Source: Ruminococcus flavefaciens FD-1
GTDB taxonomy: Bacteria > Bacillota > Clostridia > Oscillospirales > Ruminococcaceae
Reading direction: 5' to 3'
DNA length: 64,000 nt
NCBI GenBank assembly: GCA_000174895.1
Contig: ACOK01000073.1
Location: 1-64,000, forward strand
Part shown: one piece after another, positions 7,120-16,732 of the stretch
Numbering within the stretch: the first letter of the stretch is position 1
How the letters are laid out: each line of letters starts with the position of its first letter
The notes under the pieces: model-generated
What the model was told of the DNA's origin: nothing
Databases searched by the model: none
What the model saw: only the letters and a program-made list of their open reading frames with translations
Position numbers and translations under genes: made by a program

Positions 7120-7438
7120 AAAATACTTTGCCGTACAGGGCATAACAGGAAAGGTCCAGAAAATCATTGCACCTAAGACCGCCGAAGCACTGAAGCTGTT
7201 CTGTTCCCAGAGCAGAGAGTTCGCACAGGCAGTGGAACAGTCGGACAAGACTTTCCAGGACTGCCTTGACAGCATCAACAAATCCGTGAACAAACGGGAC
7301 GCTGTCAGTGATCTGGACGTGTTCAGGATAGCAGCTGAGTTCTACTTCATGGGGGCTAAGATATGTTACGAAATGCATATTGATCTTGGCGAGAGCGATA
7401 GCATATCAGTATCACTCGACAGCCTTCTCGACTTCTGA
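7109..7438 (+). CDS. PcfK-like protein
   Basis: 109 residues. The pattern APKTAEALKLFCSQSREFAQAV, then DKTFQDCLDSI, then SDLDVFRIAAEFYFMGAKI matches the PcfK-like family, first named in conjugative plasmid pCF10 of Enterococcus and now found in many phages. Biochemical role unclear. It sits directly before the PcfJ-like gene, the usual pairing, which supports both calls. Confidence 0.72.
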   Translation: MDAEKYFAVQGITGKVQKIIAPKTAEALKLFCSQSREFAQAVEQSDKTFQDCLDSINKSVNKRDAVSDLDVFRIAAEFYFMGAKICYEMHIDLGESDSISVSLDSLLDF

Positions 7439-7447
7439 GGTGGCACT

Positions 7448-8764
7448 ATGAAAGAGAGACGAAAACAAGAGTTACTGCATTCATTTCCGCCTGTGCCCGA
7501 TGATATCCTTAATAGCATGAAAGGCCGAGGAGCTCAGAATTTCGTTGTAATGCTTGTCAAAAAGGTAGACGGTGAACTGTTTGCACGATGCTTCCATCGC
7601 TACACAAACGGACAGATCGTAGAGCGGCAGAGGTATGTTTTTACCAAAGACGGGGCGGTCCGTTACGGCAAAGACGACGGCAAGCCCTGGACGATCCGGA
7701 AAGAGTTCCGTGAACCTGTATTCTGTCAGTCAGGATATGGCTATACATTCGACAACAGCTACTGCGTGATGAACTACAATGAGATCAGCCGAAGCTGTAT
7801 GAAGTATGCTCGCATAAGCGGTCAGACATCTTTCTTGTTCATGGAATATCTCGGACTTTATTGCCGGCATCCGAATGTTGAATATCTGATGAAAACAGGC
7901 TACGATTTTCTCATAAGCGAAGAATACGACGGCTACTGGGGGACGCACACCTATCTTTCGGTCAGTCCGCTTATCAACTGGAAAAGCAACGACCTGCGGA
8001 AAATGCTTAGCCTGACAAAGACTGAATTCAAATCGCTGCAAGGCCGTGAGACCATATATCCGTGCTACATGATGTGGAAGAAGGCATACCCGAAATACAG
8101 CATCGAGGAACTTATCAGAATAGCAAGTGTGTTCAGATATGAGCAAGGCACAGCTGAACTGCTTGAAAAGCAGACAGAGTTGAAACTTCGCAGAATAGCA
8201 AGATACCTCAGCGAGAACAATGTAAACGTCCGTGACTACAGCGACTACATTGACCAGTGCATAAAGCTGAAATACGATCTGCACGACACCGCAGTGTCAA
8301 TGCCGCATAACTTTCTGGCTATGCATACAAGGCTCAGCAATATTATCAAATATGGAAACAGCGAGGGGCTTGCTCCTTTATTCCGTCAGAACATGGAGCA
8401 GCGCCGGCAACTTGAATTTGAAGGCGACGGCCTTTTTATCCGTCAGCCTGAAAGCTTTGAGGAGATCGTAGCTGAAGGCAACTCACTCAATCATTGTGTC
8501 GGAGGTTACGCTGAACGTCATGCCCTCGGAAAGCTGCACATCATGTTCATCCGTAAAAAGGATGAACCCGAAAAGCCATACTACACAATGGAAGTCAGCA
8601 TATCAGGCAAGATAATACAGGTCCGTGGAGATCGCAACTGCGCTCCGACCGAGGAAGTCAGTGATCTTATAGAAATGTACAAGGCTCACCTTGAAACGTT
8701 GTACGATCGTAAAGGAAAAATGAATAAACGCTGCCGAAAAGCAGCAGAGAGGGCAAATGTATGA
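7448..8764 (+). CDS. PcfJ-like protein
   Basis: 438 residues, nine bases after the PcfK-like gene, with GAGGTGG before ATG 7448. The C-terminal block (about 340-420) contains EGNSLNHCVGGYAERHALGK, then HIMFIR, then YYTMEV and IIQVRG, the signature of PcfJ-like proteins. The N-terminal 300 residues are helical and rich in Arg and aromatic residues. The family occurs on conjugative plasmids, integrative elements and phages, usually next to PcfK; its activity is not established to my knowledge. The conserved His-Cys and the basic character suggest nucleic-acid contact. Confidence 0.82.
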   Translation: MKERRKQELLHSFPPVPDDILNSMKGRGAQNFVVMLVKKVDGELFARCFHRYTNGQIVERQRYVFTKDGAVRYGKDDGKPWTIRKEFREPVFCQSGYGYTFDNSYCVMNYNEISRSCMKYARISGQTSFLFMEYLGLYCRHPNVEYLMKTGYDFLISEEYDGYWGTHTYLSVSPLINWKSNDLRKMLSLTKTEFKSLQGRETIYPCYMMWKKAYPKYSIEELIRIASVFRYEQGTAELLEKQTELKLRRIARYLSENNVNVRDYSDYIDQCIKLKYDLHDTAVSMPHNFLAMHTRLSNIIKYGNSEGLAPLFRQNMEQRRQLEFEGDGLFIRQPESFEEIVAEGNSLNHCVGGYAERHALGKLHIMFIRKKDEPEKPYYTMEVSISGKIIQVRGDRNCAPTEEVSDLIEMYKAHLETLYDRKGKMNKRCRKAAERANV

Positions 8765-9054
8765 ATAATAAACCTACAAGATGCATTGACCCTGTTATAA
8801 AATTCTGTCAGGAATGCCGCTGGGGATGGACACACTATCCTGAATGGGTTGAGACCGCTGAGGACTTATCATTGTGTTGTATCGAATCGGGCTGTACTCT
8901 CGGCTTCGATCAGGGCAGACCGGAAGACGAGCCCACAGAAGAAGAACTAAAAGAATTTGAAACCTGGAGGAATCATAATGATAGAACCACAGATGAAAAC
9001 ACCGCCTGCCGACACGAAGCAGGCGGTAACAGACAAATACACAGAGGCATATAA
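8761..9054 (+). CDS. Small cysteine-rich early phage protein
   Basis: 97 residues, overlapping PcfJ by four bases (ATGA). CxxC near the N-terminus (FCQECRWGW) plus CC and a later Cys (LCCIESGC) suggest a metal site, followed by an acidic tail. The last 25 codons overlap the next gene, which has its own strong ribosome site at 8965, so the true functional part is probably residues 1-75. No family recognised. Confidence 0.6.
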   Translation: MNNKPTRCIDPVIKFCQECRWGWTHYPEWVETAEDLSLCCIESGCTLGFDQGRPEDEPTEEELKEFETWRNHNDRTTDENTACRHEAGGNRQIHRGI

Positions 9055-9850
9055 CCTGAATGTCAGGATATGTATTAATGCGCAGATGGCTCAGCAGAAC
9101 CTTTACGAAGTCTGCAAGGGCTTAAAGGAAATGCGTGACGGCAAGCTGTACAAGGAACTGGGCTACAACAGTTTCGAGGATTACACCGAAAATGAGGTAG
9201 GGCTAAGTCGTTTCATGGCTTACAAGTATGCAGCCATTGCGGATATGAAAAATGTTGAATCGATTCAACAAATCGGTGTGACAAAACTCGCTCTCCTCGC
9301 CAAGCTCGACGAGCCTCAGCGTGAGGAAATCCAGCAGTCAGTGAACGTGGAAGAAGTATCCGTCCGGGAGCTGAAAGCCGAGATAGACAAGCTCAACAAG
9401 GAAAAAGATGGATTTAAGGAACGCCAGGATAAACTGCTCACCAGAAATAAAGAGCTTGTAAATGAACTGGAACGAACCGGTAAAAAACTGGATCAGACCG
9501 AAAACGACCTTGATGAAGCCAATGAGACAGTACAGAGCCTTTCACGGCAACTGGAAGAACTTGAATCCCGTCCCCGTGACAGCTATGAGGATACTACCAA
9601 GATCGAAGAACTGAAAAAACAGCTTGCAGAGGCTGAGGAGAGGCATCGTGCAGATCTGCGTATTAATCCCACTGAGGATATCAAAGGCATATTCAAAGCG
9701 CACATGATGGCAGCAGTCGATGCCCTCAGAAATCTCACCAAGTTTGTCGAATCACATGAGAATTCGCCTGAAAAGGCACTTTTCATAGAAAAGCTTGAAA
9801 ATGTAGATATGCTTATCAACCAGACAATAAACAGACTGAAAGGAGTATGA
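8978..9850 (+). CDS. DUF3102-like coiled-coil DNA-associated protein
   Basis: 290 residues from ATG 8978, eight bases after TGGAGG. Residues 20-115 (KYTEAYNLNVRICINAQMAQ, then LGYNSFEDYTENEVGLSRFM) resemble the N-terminal region of phage proteins with DUF3102- or ParB-like helical folds. Residues 120-230 are a long coiled coil rich in Glu, Lys, Leu and Asn, and the end is helical. It directly precedes, and overlaps by the stop, an SMC-like ATPase, so it may be a partner in DNA recombination or replication start. The name is tentative. Confidence 0.55.
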   Translation: MIEPQMKTPPADTKQAVTDKYTEAYNLNVRICINAQMAQQNLYEVCKGLKEMRDGKLYKELGYNSFEDYTENEVGLSRFMAYKYAAIADMKNVESIQQIGVTKLALLAKLDEPQREEIQQSVNVEEVSVRELKAEIDKLNKEKDGFKERQDKLLTRNKELVNELERTGKKLDQTENDLDEANETVQSLSRQLEELESRPRDSYEDTTKIEELKKQLAEAEERHRADLRINPTEDIKGIFKAHMMAAVDALRNLTKFVESHENSPEKALFIEKLENVDMLINQTINRLKGV

Positions 9851-9852
9851 AT

Positions 9853-11145
9853 ATGTCAGTCAAGATCAACACACTGGAATTTGAAAACGTGAAGCGCATC
9901 AAAGCGCTCGCCCTTGAACCCTCGCCCAACGGCCTTACTGTTATCGGAGGCAGGAACAACCAGGGCAAGACCTCGGTACTCGATGCAATCTGCTGGGCTC
10001 TCGGCGGTGAGAAATACCGCCCGTCACAGGCTCAGCGTGAGGGAGCACTCCTTCCGCCGACACTGAAAGTCACTCTCAGCAATGGCATTGTTGTAGAGCG
10101 CAAGGGCAAGAACAGCGCACTGAAAGTCACAGACCCCAACGGCAATAAGTCAGGACAGCAGCTCCTGAACAGCTTCCTCGAACCGCTTGCACTTGATCTT
10201 CCGCAGTTCATGAACAGCAGCAATAAGGACAAGGCAAACACCCTTCTCCGCATTATCGGTGTAGGTGACAAGCTCGACGAACTGGAACGCACGGAAAAGG
10301 AAATGTACGACAAGCGTCATGCTATCGGTCAGATCGCAGACCAGAAAGCCAAGTATGCAAAGGAAATGGTCAGCTATGAGGGAGTTCCCGAAATTCCCAT
10401 ATCCGCTTCTGATCTTATCGCACAGCAGCAGGCTATACTTGCAAGAAACGGCGAGAACCAGCGCAAGCGTCAGCTGAAAGCGCAGTACGACTATGAACTG
10501 GAACAGGCTCGTCAGGCCCTTGATGAAGCAAAGAGGCGTTATGCACAGGCACAGGCGAACGCTCAGACTGCTGCTAAGTCCGCAGAGGATCTTGTAGACG
10601 AATCTACCGCCGAACTCGAAAAGAATATTGCTGATATCGACACCATCAACACAAAGGTACGTGCTAACCTTGACAAGATGAAAGCCGAAGAGGAAGCCAA
10701 AGGATACCGTGAGCAGTATGACGCACTGACTGTACAGATAGAAGATGTCCGCAAGGAGAAGTTTGATCTGCTGAACAATGCTGATCTTCCACTGAGAGGA
10801 CTTTCCGTTGCTGATGGTGAACTGACATTCGAGGGGCAGAAATGGGACAATATGAGCGGCTCACAGCAGCTGAGAGTTGCAACTGCTATAGTCCGCAAAC
10901 TCAATCCAGAATGCGGATTCGTACTTCTTGACAAGCTGGAGCAGATGGATACTGATACGCTTAAAGAGTTCGGACAGTGGCTTGAATCCGAAGGCTTGCA
11001 GGCAATTGCAACAAGAGTATCACTTGGAGAGGAATGCAGTATCATCATTGAAGACGGCTATGCAGCCGGTGAAAATGCTATACCTGTTCCTGCATCACCT
11101 GAACCTGAAGTGATCACACAGCCCTGGAACACGGGTAAATTCTGA
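9853..11145 (+). CDS. SMC/RecF-like AAA ATPase
   Basis: 430 residues from ATG 9853 (seven bases after AAAGGAG; ATG 9847 is too close). Walker A GGRNNQGKTS (about 32-41), a central coiled coil (about 130-290), an ABC-type signature MSGSQQLRVATAI (about 336-348) and a Walker B-like VLLDKLEQMD. It resembles RecF/SbcC/Rad50-type phage ATPases that act with recombinases. The residue after the Walker B aspartate is Lys, where most relatives have the catalytic Glu; the next Glu is two residues later, so turnover may be slow or the helix may be shifted. First of a recombination block of three genes. Confidence 0.8.
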   Translation: MSVKINTLEFENVKRIKALALEPSPNGLTVIGGRNNQGKTSVLDAICWALGGEKYRPSQAQREGALLPPTLKVTLSNGIVVERKGKNSALKVTDPNGNKSGQQLLNSFLEPLALDLPQFMNSSNKDKANTLLRIIGVGDKLDELERTEKEMYDKRHAIGQIADQKAKYAKEMVSYEGVPEIPISASDLIAQQQAILARNGENQRKRQLKAQYDYELEQARQALDEAKRRYAQAQANAQTAAKSAEDLVDESTAELEKNIADIDTINTKVRANLDKMKAEEEAKGYREQYDALTVQIEDVRKEKFDLLNNADLPLRGLSVADGELTFEGQKWDNMSGSQQLRVATAIVRKLNPECGFVLLDKLEQMDTDTLKEFGQWLESEGLQAIATRVSLGEECSIIIEDGYAAGENAIPVPASPEPEVITQPWNTGKF

Positions 11146-11159
11146 AAGGAGAAATAAGC

Positions 11160-12278
11160 ATGATTTTTGAAGAAGTAAACGGCATCCAGACAGGCAGCGG
11201 TCTGAAAATCGTTATCTACGGACAGGAGGGTGTGGGCAAGTCAACACTTGCCTCGCAGTTCCCGGGAGCTGTATTTATCGACTGTGAGGGCAGTACATCA
11301 AGGATGAACGTCCGCAGACTGCCGAAGCCCACAAGCTGGAAGATGTTCACAGATGAATTTGAGTACATACTCAGCTCCTGCAAGGCAAACGGCTATAAGA
11401 CTGCTATTGTCGATACTTTCGACTGGGCTGAGCGGCTGGCTCTGGAAGCACTCTGCACTGAACACAATGTCACAGGCATTGAGGGTATGAACTACGGCAA
11501 GGGATGGGAATATGAAAAGGAAATGATAGGCCGTTTCCTTGACAGTACGGACCGCCTTATCAAAGAAGGTGTGAATATCGTGCTTCTCTGCCATGCTATC
11601 AGCAGAAAGACTACTCTCCCAGAGGAAACAGAGGAATTCGATCACTGGGAGCTGAAGCTGGGAAACAAGACTACCAACAAGATCGCACCGCTCCTGAAGG
11701 AATGGTCTGATATGACTCTTTTCCTTGCATTCCGCACTAACATTATCGCCGTTGATGACAAAGGCAAGAAGCACAAGGCTACATCCTGCGAGCGTATCAT
11801 GTACACCACAAAAACAGCGTGGTGGGATGCAAAGAACCGCTTCGGAATGCCCGACAAGCTTCCTCTCACCTGGGAAAGCCTTGCTCCTATTTTCGGCAGC
11901 GCTCCTGCTGCTGAGACTGCACCGCCTGTGAATACACCACCGGCTCAGCAGGTAATAGAAAAAGCTCAGCAGGCAGGTATCCCGACGGAAACAGTGAAGG
12001 AAGATCTCAGCAGCTTCGTTGACATCCCGACAGCACCTCAGCAGCCAACAGGTTATCAGCGTGTACAGGGCATCCCCGATGCTCTTGCAGATCTCATGCA
12101 GCAGCATAATGTAACGGCCGAGCAGATCGAATACGTCAGCATCGATGTCCGTCACTACATGGCAAACGGCATGAAAATTCAGCAGTTCCCGACAGATTAC
12201 CTCATGTACCTGACAACAATCTGGGATCAGGTAGTACAGCTTATCAAGGAAAACTGCAACGACTATGTTCCATATTAA
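11160..12278 (+). CDS. Sak4-like phage recombination ATPase
   Basis: 372 residues. RecA-fold AAA_24 domain: Walker A GQEGVGKST (about 21-29), AIVDTFDWAE (about 81-90) as the Walker B region, and the LLCHAISRK strand. This matches phage nucleotide-binding/Sak4-type proteins, which support single-strand annealing with SSB-like partners. The C-terminal 120 residues are a Pro/Gln/Ala-rich linker and a helical tail. It lies between the SMC-like ATPase and the DUF669 protein, the common order of this recombination module. The ribosome site of the next gene overlaps its stop. Confidence 0.85.
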   Translation: MIFEEVNGIQTGSGLKIVIYGQEGVGKSTLASQFPGAVFIDCEGSTSRMNVRRLPKPTSWKMFTDEFEYILSSCKANGYKTAIVDTFDWAERLALEALCTEHNVTGIEGMNYGKGWEYEKEMIGRFLDSTDRLIKEGVNIVLLCHAISRKTTLPEETEEFDHWELKLGNKTTNKIAPLLKEWSDMTLFLAFRTNIIAVDDKGKKHKATSCERIMYTTKTAWWDAKNRFGMPDKLPLTWESLAPIFGSAPAAETAPPVNTPPAQQVIEKAQQAGIPTETVKEDLSSFVDIPTAPQQPTGYQRVQGIPDALADLMQQHNVTAEQIEYVSIDVRHYMANGMKIQQFPTDYLMYLTTIWDQVVQLIKENCNDYVPY

Positions 12279-12291
12279 GGAGGAAGAAATT

Positions 12292-12885
12292 ATGGATTAT
12301 CAGAACAATTACGCTAACCCCTACAACAGCTATCAGCAGCAGGCTCAGACACAGCCTCAGTCCGACGGAGTATTCGGATGGGACGACGAGATCAAAGAGG
12401 AGAGTAGTTTTATACTACTCCCCGAGGGCGATTATGTATTCACCATCAAGAAATTTGAAAAGGGCAGATATGACGGCGGTGACAAGATACCTGCCTGCCC
12501 TAAAGCTATCGTCACATTCACCGTATACACCAATGACGGACAGTGTATCGATTTGCAGGAGAACTTCCTGCTTCACAAGAAGATGGAGTGGAAGCTTTCT
12601 GAGTTCTTCGCATCTATCGGCATGAAGAAAAAGGACGAACCTGTCCGTATGCTCTGGACTCCCGAACTTATCGGCAAGCAGGGTATATGCAAAGTGGTTG
12701 TACATAATTACAAGAAGGACGGTGAAAACAGGCAGACTAACCGTATCGACAAGCTCTATCCCAGCTACAATCAGCCTGCACTTGCACCGCCGTCACAGCA
12801 GGCACCGCCTCAGCAGTACCAGCAGCCACAGACTCAGTATACACCGTCTCAGCAGACGCAGCCATGGCAGCAGGGATGGAAATAA
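12292..12885 (+). CDS. DUF669 single-strand-binding-like protein
   Basis: 197 residues from ATG 12292, behind AAGGAGGA. The core (about 25-160) with FILLPEGDYVFTIKKFEKGR, then CPKAIVTFTVY, then WKLSEFFASIG fits DUF669, a family of phage proteins found with Sak4 and thought to play the SSB role. The N- and C-termini are Gln/Pro/Tyr-rich and disordered-looking, like the acidic or flexible tails of SSB proteins, although here not acidic. It likely coats ssDNA for the annealing ATPase upstream. Confidence 0.82.
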   Translation: MDYQNNYANPYNSYQQQAQTQPQSDGVFGWDDEIKEESSFILLPEGDYVFTIKKFEKGRYDGGDKIPACPKAIVTFTVYTNDGQCIDLQENFLLHKKMEWKLSEFFASIGMKKKDEPVRMLWTPELIGKQGICKVVVHNYKKDGENRQTNRIDKLYPSYNQPALAPPSQQAPPQQYQQPQTQYTPSQQTQPWQQGWK

Positions 12886-12909
12886 CAGTAATATCAAAGG
12901 AGTGTAATA

Positions 12910-14499
12910 ATGGAACTCAGACCATATCAGGAAGAAGCGAGAAAAGCGGTCTGGGGAGAATGGGAACAGGGCAGAGATAAAACTCTGCTCGTTCTTCCTA
13001 CAGGCTGCGGAAAAACTATCGTATTTGCGACTATCACGGAAGATTCAGTCAAAAAAGGCAGCCGTGTTCTCATCCTCGCTCACCGTGGGGAACTCCTCGA
13101 TCAGGCAGCTGATAAGATAATGAAAGCTACAGGGCTTGGCTGCTCAGTTGAAAAAGCTGAGCAGAGCTGTCTCGGGCAGTGGTACAGAGTGACAGTCGGA
13201 AGCGTTCAGACTCTCATGAGAGCAAAACGTCTGGAGCAGTTCAGCCGTGATTATTTCGACACTATTATCATTGACGAGGCACATCACGCCGTATCCGAAA
13301 GCTATCAGGTCATACTCAGATACTTCGATAAGGCAAAAGTCCTCGGAGTTACAGCAACACCAGATCGAGGAGATCAGAAGAACCTCGGCAAGGTATTCGA
13401 CAGCCTTGCCTATGAGTACACACTTCCGCAGGCTATAAAAGAAGGCTACCTGACACCAATCAGAGCGCTGACTATCCCGATAAAGATCGACTTCACAAAA
13501 GTCGGAACGTCCGCAGGAGACTACAAACCCAATGACATTGCAACTGCCCTCGACCCGTACCTTGAACGTATCGCCGAGGAAATGGCAAAGCACTGCGCCG
13601 ACCGCAAGACAGTTGTATTCCTTCCGCTTATAAAGACCTCGCAGAAATTCCGTGACATACTGAACAGACACGGCTTCCGTGCCGCAGAAGTAAACGGTGA
13701 TTCCGACGACCGTGAGCAGATACTGAAGGACTTCACTGACGGCAGGTACAACGTGCTGTGCAACTCCATGCTCCTGACCGAGGGATGGGACTGCCCGGAA
13801 GTTGACTGTATAGTAGTGCTCCGCTCTACAAAGGTGAGGGCGCTGTACTGTCAGATGGTAGGACGTGGAACGAGACTTGCCAAGGGCAAGGATCATCTGC
13901 TGCTGCTCGATTTCCTATGGCACACCGAACGGCATGAACTGTGTCGTCCTGCCTGCCTGATCGCAGAGAATGAGGAAGTAGCAGAAAAAATGACAGAGCA
14001 GATAGCAGCAGCAGGCTGTCCTGTAGATATTGAAGAAGCGGAGCAGACAGCCTCTGAGGATGTCGTCCGTGACCGTGAAGCCGCTCTCGCCGAAAAGCTT
14101 GAAAAGCTGAAAAAGCGCAGGTCAAAGTTGGTGGATCCGATGCAGTACGCCATGAGTATACAGGACAATTCTCTCAGCAGTTATGTACCGTCATTCGGAT
14201 GGGAGCAGAATCCCGTGACAGAATCACAGAAGAAAGACCTTGAAAAACGAGGCATTGACCCGTCAGCAGTTGACACCGCAGGCAGAGCCGAACAGATACT
14301 CCGTGCCTGCGCTCAGAGACAGCTTGCAGGGCTTGCTACACCTAAGCAGATCCGTATGCTTGAACGCTACGGCTTTCAGCACGTAGGCAGATGGAGCTTT
14401 ACAGCAGCAACGAATATGATAACCCGTATCGCAAGCATAGGCTGGAAAGGCGTTCCGAACGGTGTAGACCCTGCTACATTTATACCTCAGGAGGCATGA
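12910..14499 (+). CDS. SF2 DEAH-type DNA helicase
   Basis: 529 residues. Motif Q-like LRPYQEEA (3-10), Walker A PTGCGKT (about 30-36), motif II IIDEAHH (about 119-125), motif III VTATPDR, motif V region MLLTEGWDCP and motif VI QMVGRGTRL are all visible. This is a RAD25/UvrB-branch helicase of the type encoded in replication modules of Firmicutes phages. The C-terminal region has a TPKQIRMLERYGF helix motif seen in related phage helicases. ATG 12910 follows AAAGGAG. It is one base apart from the primase gene, so the two are surely co-translated. Confidence 0.92.
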   Translation: MELRPYQEEARKAVWGEWEQGRDKTLLVLPTGCGKTIVFATITEDSVKKGSRVLILAHRGELLDQAADKIMKATGLGCSVEKAEQSCLGQWYRVTVGSVQTLMRAKRLEQFSRDYFDTIIIDEAHHAVSESYQVILRYFDKAKVLGVTATPDRGDQKNLGKVFDSLAYEYTLPQAIKEGYLTPIRALTIPIKIDFTKVGTSAGDYKPNDIATALDPYLERIAEEMAKHCADRKTVVFLPLIKTSQKFRDILNRHGFRAAEVNGDSDDREQILKDFTDGRYNVLCNSMLLTEGWDCPEVDCIVVLRSTKVRALYCQMVGRGTRLAKGKDHLLLLDFLWHTERHELCRPACLIAENEEVAEKMTEQIAAAGCPVDIEEAEQTASEDVVRDREAALAEKLEKLKKRRSKLVDPMQYAMSIQDNSLSSYVPSFGWEQNPVTESQKKDLEKRGIDPSAVDTAGRAEQILRACAQRQLAGLATPKQIRMLERYGFQHVGRWSFTAATNMITRIASIGWKGVPNGVDPATFIPQEA

Positions 14500-14500
14500 A

Positions 14501-16732
14501 ATGAACTACAAAAACGACAATTTAGAAGAACTCCTCGAATACATCGACCCTTCCGAGCTTGACTATCAGCAGTGGTGTGGTATAGGAATGGCTCTTAAAG
14601 ATTCAGGCTATGACGGATCTGTCTGGGATACCTGGTCTATGCGTGACGCTGCAAGATATCATCAGGGTGAATGCGAAAAGAAATGGCGCAGCTTCAACGG
14701 GAGCGATACTCCCGTAACTGCCGGAACAATAGTAAAAATGGCTTTAGACGGCGGATATCATCCTCCGTCCAAGGCCCCAGACAAAGTTCTTGCCTGGGAC
14801 GATGTTATCGGCGAGGAATACACTGTAACATCCGCCGAGGATACTCAGGAGCTTCCGATACACGAACCGAAGATATGGGACCCTGCATCCGAGATCCGCA
14901 GGTATCTGGAAGCGCTGTTCGACATGAATGACATAGTCGGTTACGTGACTGAGGTGTGGAAGGATGAAGCTGACGGCGGAAAATTCAAGCCGAAAGCAGG
15001 AAGCTATGACCGTACCGCAGGTCAGCTTTTACAGGAACTTGCAAGGTATGGTGGTGATATCGAATCAGTATTCGGCACTATAAATGAAGAATGTGGTGCG
15101 TGGATACGCTTCAATCCGCTTAACGGTCAGGGTGTAAAAAATGACTGCGTGGCTGACTACCGCTATGCTCTTGTAGAATCAGACAGCATCCCTGTTGCAC
15201 AGCAGAACGGTATCATGCACGACCTGAAGCTGCCTATCGCCGCACTTGTTTTCACAGGCGGAAAATCACTTCATGCAATCGTAAGAGTAGAAGCAGGCAG
15301 TTTCAAAGAATACCGTGAACGAGTTGAATTCCTGTATAAGATATGCGATAAGAACGGACTGCACGTTGACCGCAACTGCCGTAACCCCTCACGGTTGTCG
15401 AGAATGCCCGGAATAATGAGAAACGGAAAGAAGCAGTTCCTGGTAGAGACCAACAGCGGCTTCTCATCATGGCAGGAATGGAAAGAGTGGATAGAATCAG
15501 TCAACGACGATCTTCCTGACTTCGAGGATATGTCTGACGCATGGGAGAATATGCCTGAACTTGCACCGCCGCTTATCGAGAACGTACTGCGTCAGGGACA
15601 CAAAATGCTTCTGGCAGGTCCTTCAAAAGCAGGCAAGTCATTCGCCCTCATCGAACTTGCAATAGCTATTGCCGAGGGCAGGAAGTGGCTGGGCTGGCAG
15701 TGCGCAAAGGGAAAGGTGCTGTATGTGAATCTGGAGCTTGACAAAGCGTCCTGTCTGCATCGTGTAAAGGATGTATACAATGCGCTGAAGATACCGCCTC
15801 AGAATCTGCACAACCTCCGTATCTGGAACCTGCGAGGAATGACAAAGCCCATGGACAAGTTAGCGCCTTCGCTGATCTGGAGAGCAAAGCGTGAGAACTT
15901 CCTTGCAGTTATCATCGATCCCATATACAAGGTCATCACAGGCGACGAAAACAGCGCCGATCAGATGGCTCATTTCTGTAATCAGTTCGACAAAGTGTGT
16001 ACTGCTCTCGGATGTGCTGTCATTTACTGCCACCATCACTCTAAAGGCAGTCAGGGCGGCAAGCGCTCAATGGACAGAGCGTCAGGCTCGGGAGTTTTCG
16101 CCCGTGATCCTGATGCGCTTCTTGACATGGTCGAGCTTGAACTCACTGAGGATATCAGGAAGCAGCTGAAGAATAATGAGGGCTGCCTGGTATGCGCCGA
16201 TTATCTCAACAGGTACGCTCCCGATGTTGCAAGGAATGCCTCTCCTGATGATCTGCTGAGCCGCAGTGCCTCGATGAAGCTGTGCTGTGACAACTTATCC
16301 CGTGACAATTACGAAGCCTTTAAAACGGCTCTCAGCGCTTCCGATGCATATATTGATTCTCTGACCGCATGGCGCATGGAAGGCACTCTCCGAGAGTTCC
16401 CGAAGTTCCAGACGAAAAATCTGTACTTCCGCTACCCGATACACGACGAGGACAAAGTCGGAGTGCTGAAGGACTTGCAGACGGACGATATGCTTACTTC
16501 GTATCAGAGAGGGGCAAAGAGAGGGCACGCAAAACAATCTGCAAATGCAAAAGCAAAGGCTGCGGATAAAAACGCCGAACTCATCAATACATTCAATGCT
16601 GTGAATGTAGACGGGAAAGTTTCAGTACAGGAGATAGCTGAGTATTTAGGAGTCGATCGCCGGACCATCGAGCGCAGGCTGCAAAAAAGCAACGAACTTG
16701 CTCTTGAAAACGGCATAGTCGCTCGAAAATGA
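14501..16732 (+). CDS. Phage primase-helicase
   Basis: 743 residues, three parts. Residues 1-90 match a PriCT-2-type region (WCGIGMALKDSGYDGSVWDTW). Residues 170-330 contain an archaeo-eukaryotic primase-like segment: ALVESDSIPVAQQ, then LKLPIAALVFTGGKSLHAIV and a DRNCRNPSRLSRMPG motif. Residues 360-560 are a RecA-like AAA_25 ATPase with Walker A GPSKAGKSF and an IIDPIY Walker B, plus the HHHSKG motif. The last 60 residues form a helix-turn-helix (VQEIAEYLGVDRRTIERRLQ) that could bind the origin. This is likely the replication initiator of the phage; iteron-like repeats lie directly after its stop. Confidence 0.88.
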   Translation: MNYKNDNLEELLEYIDPSELDYQQWCGIGMALKDSGYDGSVWDTWSMRDAARYHQGECEKKWRSFNGSDTPVTAGTIVKMALDGGYHPPSKAPDKVLAWDDVIGEEYTVTSAEDTQELPIHEPKIWDPASEIRRYLEALFDMNDIVGYVTEVWKDEADGGKFKPKAGSYDRTAGQLLQELARYGGDIESVFGTINEECGAWIRFNPLNGQGVKNDCVADYRYALVESDSIPVAQQNGIMHDLKLPIAALVFTGGKSLHAIVRVEAGSFKEYRERVEFLYKICDKNGLHVDRNCRNPSRLSRMPGIMRNGKKQFLVETNSGFSSWQEWKEWIESVNDDLPDFEDMSDAWENMPELAPPLIENVLRQGHKMLLAGPSKAGKSFALIELAIAIAEGRKWLGWQCAKGKVLYVNLELDKASCLHRVKDVYNALKIPPQNLHNLRIWNLRGMTKPMDKLAPSLIWRAKRENFLAVIIDPIYKVITGDENSADQMAHFCNQFDKVCTALGCAVIYCHHHSKGSQGGKRSMDRASGSGVFARDPDALLDMVELELTEDIRKQLKNNEGCLVCADYLNRYAPDVARNASPDDLLSRSASMKLCCDNLSRDNYEAFKTALSASDAYIDSLTAWRMEGTLREFPKFQTKNLYFRYPIHDEDKVGVLKDLQTDDMLTSYQRGAKRGHAKQSANAKAKAADKNAELINTFNAVNVDGKVSVQEIAEYLGVDRRTIERRLQKSNELALENGIVARK

